From assembly GCA_020544565.1 (NCBI GenBank), contig CP078014.1, positions 3,102,016 through 3,166,015 on the forward strand: a stretch of DNA of 64,000 nt, read 5' to 3'. The notes beneath the pieces were generated by a model, which was not told the origin of the DNA, did not search any database, and saw only the letters and a list, made by a program, of their open reading frames with translations. Shown here piece by piece: positions 62,574-64,000 of the stretch. Position numbers and translations under genes: made by a program. The number at the start of each line of letters is the position of its first letter. The stretch's first letter is position 1. This DNA comes from Bradyrhizobiaceae bacterium (lineage in GTDB: Bacteria; Pseudomonadota; Alphaproteobacteria; Rhizobiales; Xanthobacteraceae).

Positions 62574-63059
62574 ATGAGCGAAGCCGCAAATGAGCTGCCA
62601 TCGCCGCTGCGCGTCGCCACCGCGATCAAACTCGCCGCTTATGTCGGCCGCGATCTCGCGCCGGGACGATGGCGCGCGGTGACGCAGGACGAGATCGATC
62701 GTTTTGTCGCGCTGACCGGTGACCGCAACTGGATTCACGACGACGTCGCGCGCGCCGCGCGTGAGCTGCCGGCGGGCAAGACGGTGGTGCCGGGCCAGTT
62801 GCTGCTGGCCCTCGTACCGGGATTGCTGCAGGACGTCTACGCGGTAACCGGCGGCGCGCAGGGCCACGCGGCGGCGATCCGCGCGGTCCGCTTTCGCCGG
62901 GCGGTTCACCCCGGCGATGCGTTCCGCCTGCGCGCGCGGCTGACATTGGTCGAACAGCGGCCGCGTTTCGTCCAGGTGGACGCCGCATGCGATCTCGAAC
63001 TGACGTCGGGAGAGAGAGCGCTGACGTCGCAACGCACCGACGTGTTTTTCGAATCCTGA
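62574..63059 (+). CDS. MaoC-like hotdog hydratase
   Basis: 161 residues: the MaoC hydratase site VALTGDRNWIHDD (Asp and His) and a hotdog fold throughout, with VPGQLLLALVPGL. Expected to hydrate an enoyl-CoA in a beta-oxidation-type step, between the synthetase and thiolase reactions. It lacks a neighbouring acyl-CoA or hydroxyacyl dehydrogenase, so the cycle is incomplete within the window. ATG 62574. Confidence 0.88.
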   Translation: MSEAANELPSPLRVATAIKLAAYVGRDLAPGRWRAVTQDEIDRFVALTGDRNWIHDDVARAARELPAGKTVVPGQLLLALVPGLLQDVYAVTGGAQGHAAAIRAVRFRRAVHPGDAFRLRARLTLVEQRPRFVQVDAACDLELTSGERALTSQRTDVFFES

Positions 63060-63082
63060 AGCGACCGCATCGCGCCGCGCGT

Positions 63083-64000
63083 TCAGGCGGCGTCTTGCCG
63101 GGACGCCGCGAAGATCTCCCAGGTGACGACGAACATCGCCGCGATCAGCGGGCCGATCACGAAGCCCTGCAGTCCGAACACCTCGATGCCGCCCAGCGTC
63201 GAGATCAGCACCACGTAGTCGGGCAGCTTGGTGTCCTTGCCGACCAGAAACGGCCGCAGGATGTTGTCGACCAGGCCGATCACCAGCACGCCATAGGCGA
63301 TCAGGAAAATGCCCTGGCCGATCGAGCCGGTGGCCAGCAGGTAGATCGCGAGCGGCAGCCACACCAGCGCGGCGCCGACCGCCGGCACCAGCGACAGGAA
63401 CGCCATGATCACGGCCCAGAACACCGGGGAGTGAATGCCGAGAAACCAGAACGCCAGACCGCCCAGCGCGCCCTGCGCCATCGCCACCAGGATGCCGCCC
63501 TTCACCGTGGCGCGGATGACCGCGATGAACCGGGTGACGAGCGCCTTCTTCCGCCCGTCCTGCAGCGGGATCGCGGTCCTGATCCGTTGCGCCAGTGCGT
63601 CGCCGTCCTGCAGCAGGAAAAACAGGAGATAGAGCATGACGCAAAGGCCGATGATGAAATCGAAGGTCAGGGAGCCGAAGCTCAGCGCCTGGGTCGCGAG
63701 ATACTGGCTGCTCTTGACCAGCGGCGTGGTCAGCGCGGCGCGCATGGTGTCGAGATCGGTCAGTCCGAACCAGCCGAGCACATCCCGCGCCCAGCCCGGC
63801 AGGGTGTCGAGGATCTGCTGCGTGTTGCCGACGAAGTCGATCTCGCCCGACTGGATCCTGCGGTAGAGGTTCGTCGCCTCCCGCCCGAGCGCGGCAGCGA
63901 TGACGATCAGCGGAACGATCACGAGGGCGATGGTGACCAAGACGGTGACGAGCGGCGCCAGACTCGGCCAGCGCAGGAAGCCGGACAGCCAGTTGCAGAA
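63083..64000 (-). CDS. AI-2E/PerM-type permease, N-terminus beyond window
   Basis: Partial: the frame is open to base 64000 and about 305 residues are visible. Multiple hydrophobic segments (TIALVIVPLIVIAAALGREA, FDFIIGLCVMLYLLFFLLQDGD) and the family region FWAVIMAFLSLVPAVGAALVWLP mark the AI-2E transporter/PerM family of unknown or varied substrates. The TTG at 63940 is inside the protein. Convergent with the MaoC gene, 23 bases away. Confidence 0.9.
   Translation of the reverse strand, partial: FCNWLSGFLRWPSLAPLVTVLVTIALVIVPLIVIAAALGREATNLYRRIQSGEIDFVGNTQQILDTLPGWARDVLGWFGLTDLDTMRAALTTPLVKSSQYLATQALSFGSLTFDFIIGLCVMLYLLFFLLQDGDALAQRIRTAIPLQDGRKKALVTRFIAVIRATVKGGILVAMAQGALGGLAFWFLGIHSPVFWAVIMAFLSLVPAVGAALVWLPLAIYLLATGSIGQGIFLIAYGVLVIGLVDNILRPFLVGKDTKLPDYVVLISTLGGIEVFGLQGFVIGPLIAAMFVVTWEIFAASRQDAA

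Overview
The window looks like high-GC chromosome from an alphaproteobacterium of the Bradyrhizobiaceae/Nitrobacteraceae type (Bradyrhizobium, Rhodopseudomonas and Afipia relatives). This rests on codon use, a long-form isocitrate lyase beside a short-chain-fatty-acyl regulator, a form II cox cluster, otsA/otsB with a GH15 trehalase, and an alphaproteobacterial LexA box. Species cannot be fixed from sequence alone.

1-16 kb is the early/replication half of a prophage or integrative element. A leftward chain of closely spaced or overlapping genes encodes an HTH protein, RecA-like ATPase, DNA-binding candidate, DUF6511 protein, Cas4/RecB-like nuclease, RecD-like helicase, Toprim/DUF927 primase-helicase, RuvC-like resolvase, TSCPD protein and DUF6362-like protein. 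A Fic protein and a ParB-methyltransferase cut by the left edge follow. A ten-copy 9-bp repeat lies between primase and resolvase genes. An XRE regulator plus ImmA/IrrE peptidase pair carries a GTTC-N7-GTTC LexA box upstream.

16-26.6 kb holds a serine-recombinase cassette (small protein, DUF2924, recombinase, HTH) followed by defence cargo: a type III restriction-modification pair (Mod, Res) and an HNH-RecQ-like helicase that seems to start at CTG. The island stops about 0.4 kb from the 3' end of tRNA-Ser(GGA).

26.8-35.5 kb is chromosomal: otsB and GH15 trehalase/glucoamylase, then otsA, with a perfect EcfG-type stress promoter before otsB; then a form II cox-like molybdenum hydroxylase (S-L-M order) ending at a strong terminator.

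35.7-40.3 kb is a lasso-peptide gene cluster: ABC exporter, RRE protein (B1), leader peptidase (B2), cyclase (C), and an otherwise unrecorded 37-residue precursor gene (A) on the minus strand at 40128-40241 with its own SD, candidate promoter and terminator. The strands alternate and the predicted ring chemistry is unusual. I consider this the most exciting part of the window.

40.5-51.6 kb: a cytochrome c; a leftward operon of a liv-type ABC importer with ureidoglycolate lyase, a PuuE-like deacetylase and an asparaginase (amide/ureide nitrogen scavenging); then aceA divergent from its probable ScfR/RamB-like regulator. 51.6-54.4 kb is a decayed, partly AT-rich patch: rhodanese, a headless ABC ATPase butted against a tailless aldehyde dehydrogenase, GntR, and an alpha/beta hydrolase without its nucleophile. 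54.4-64 kb: LysR, ankyrin protein, nucleoside deaminase with MFS transporter, and a BioMNY biotin transporter translationally coupled to an acyl-CoA synthetase, thiolase and MaoC hydratase, ending in an AI-2E-type permease cut by the right edge.
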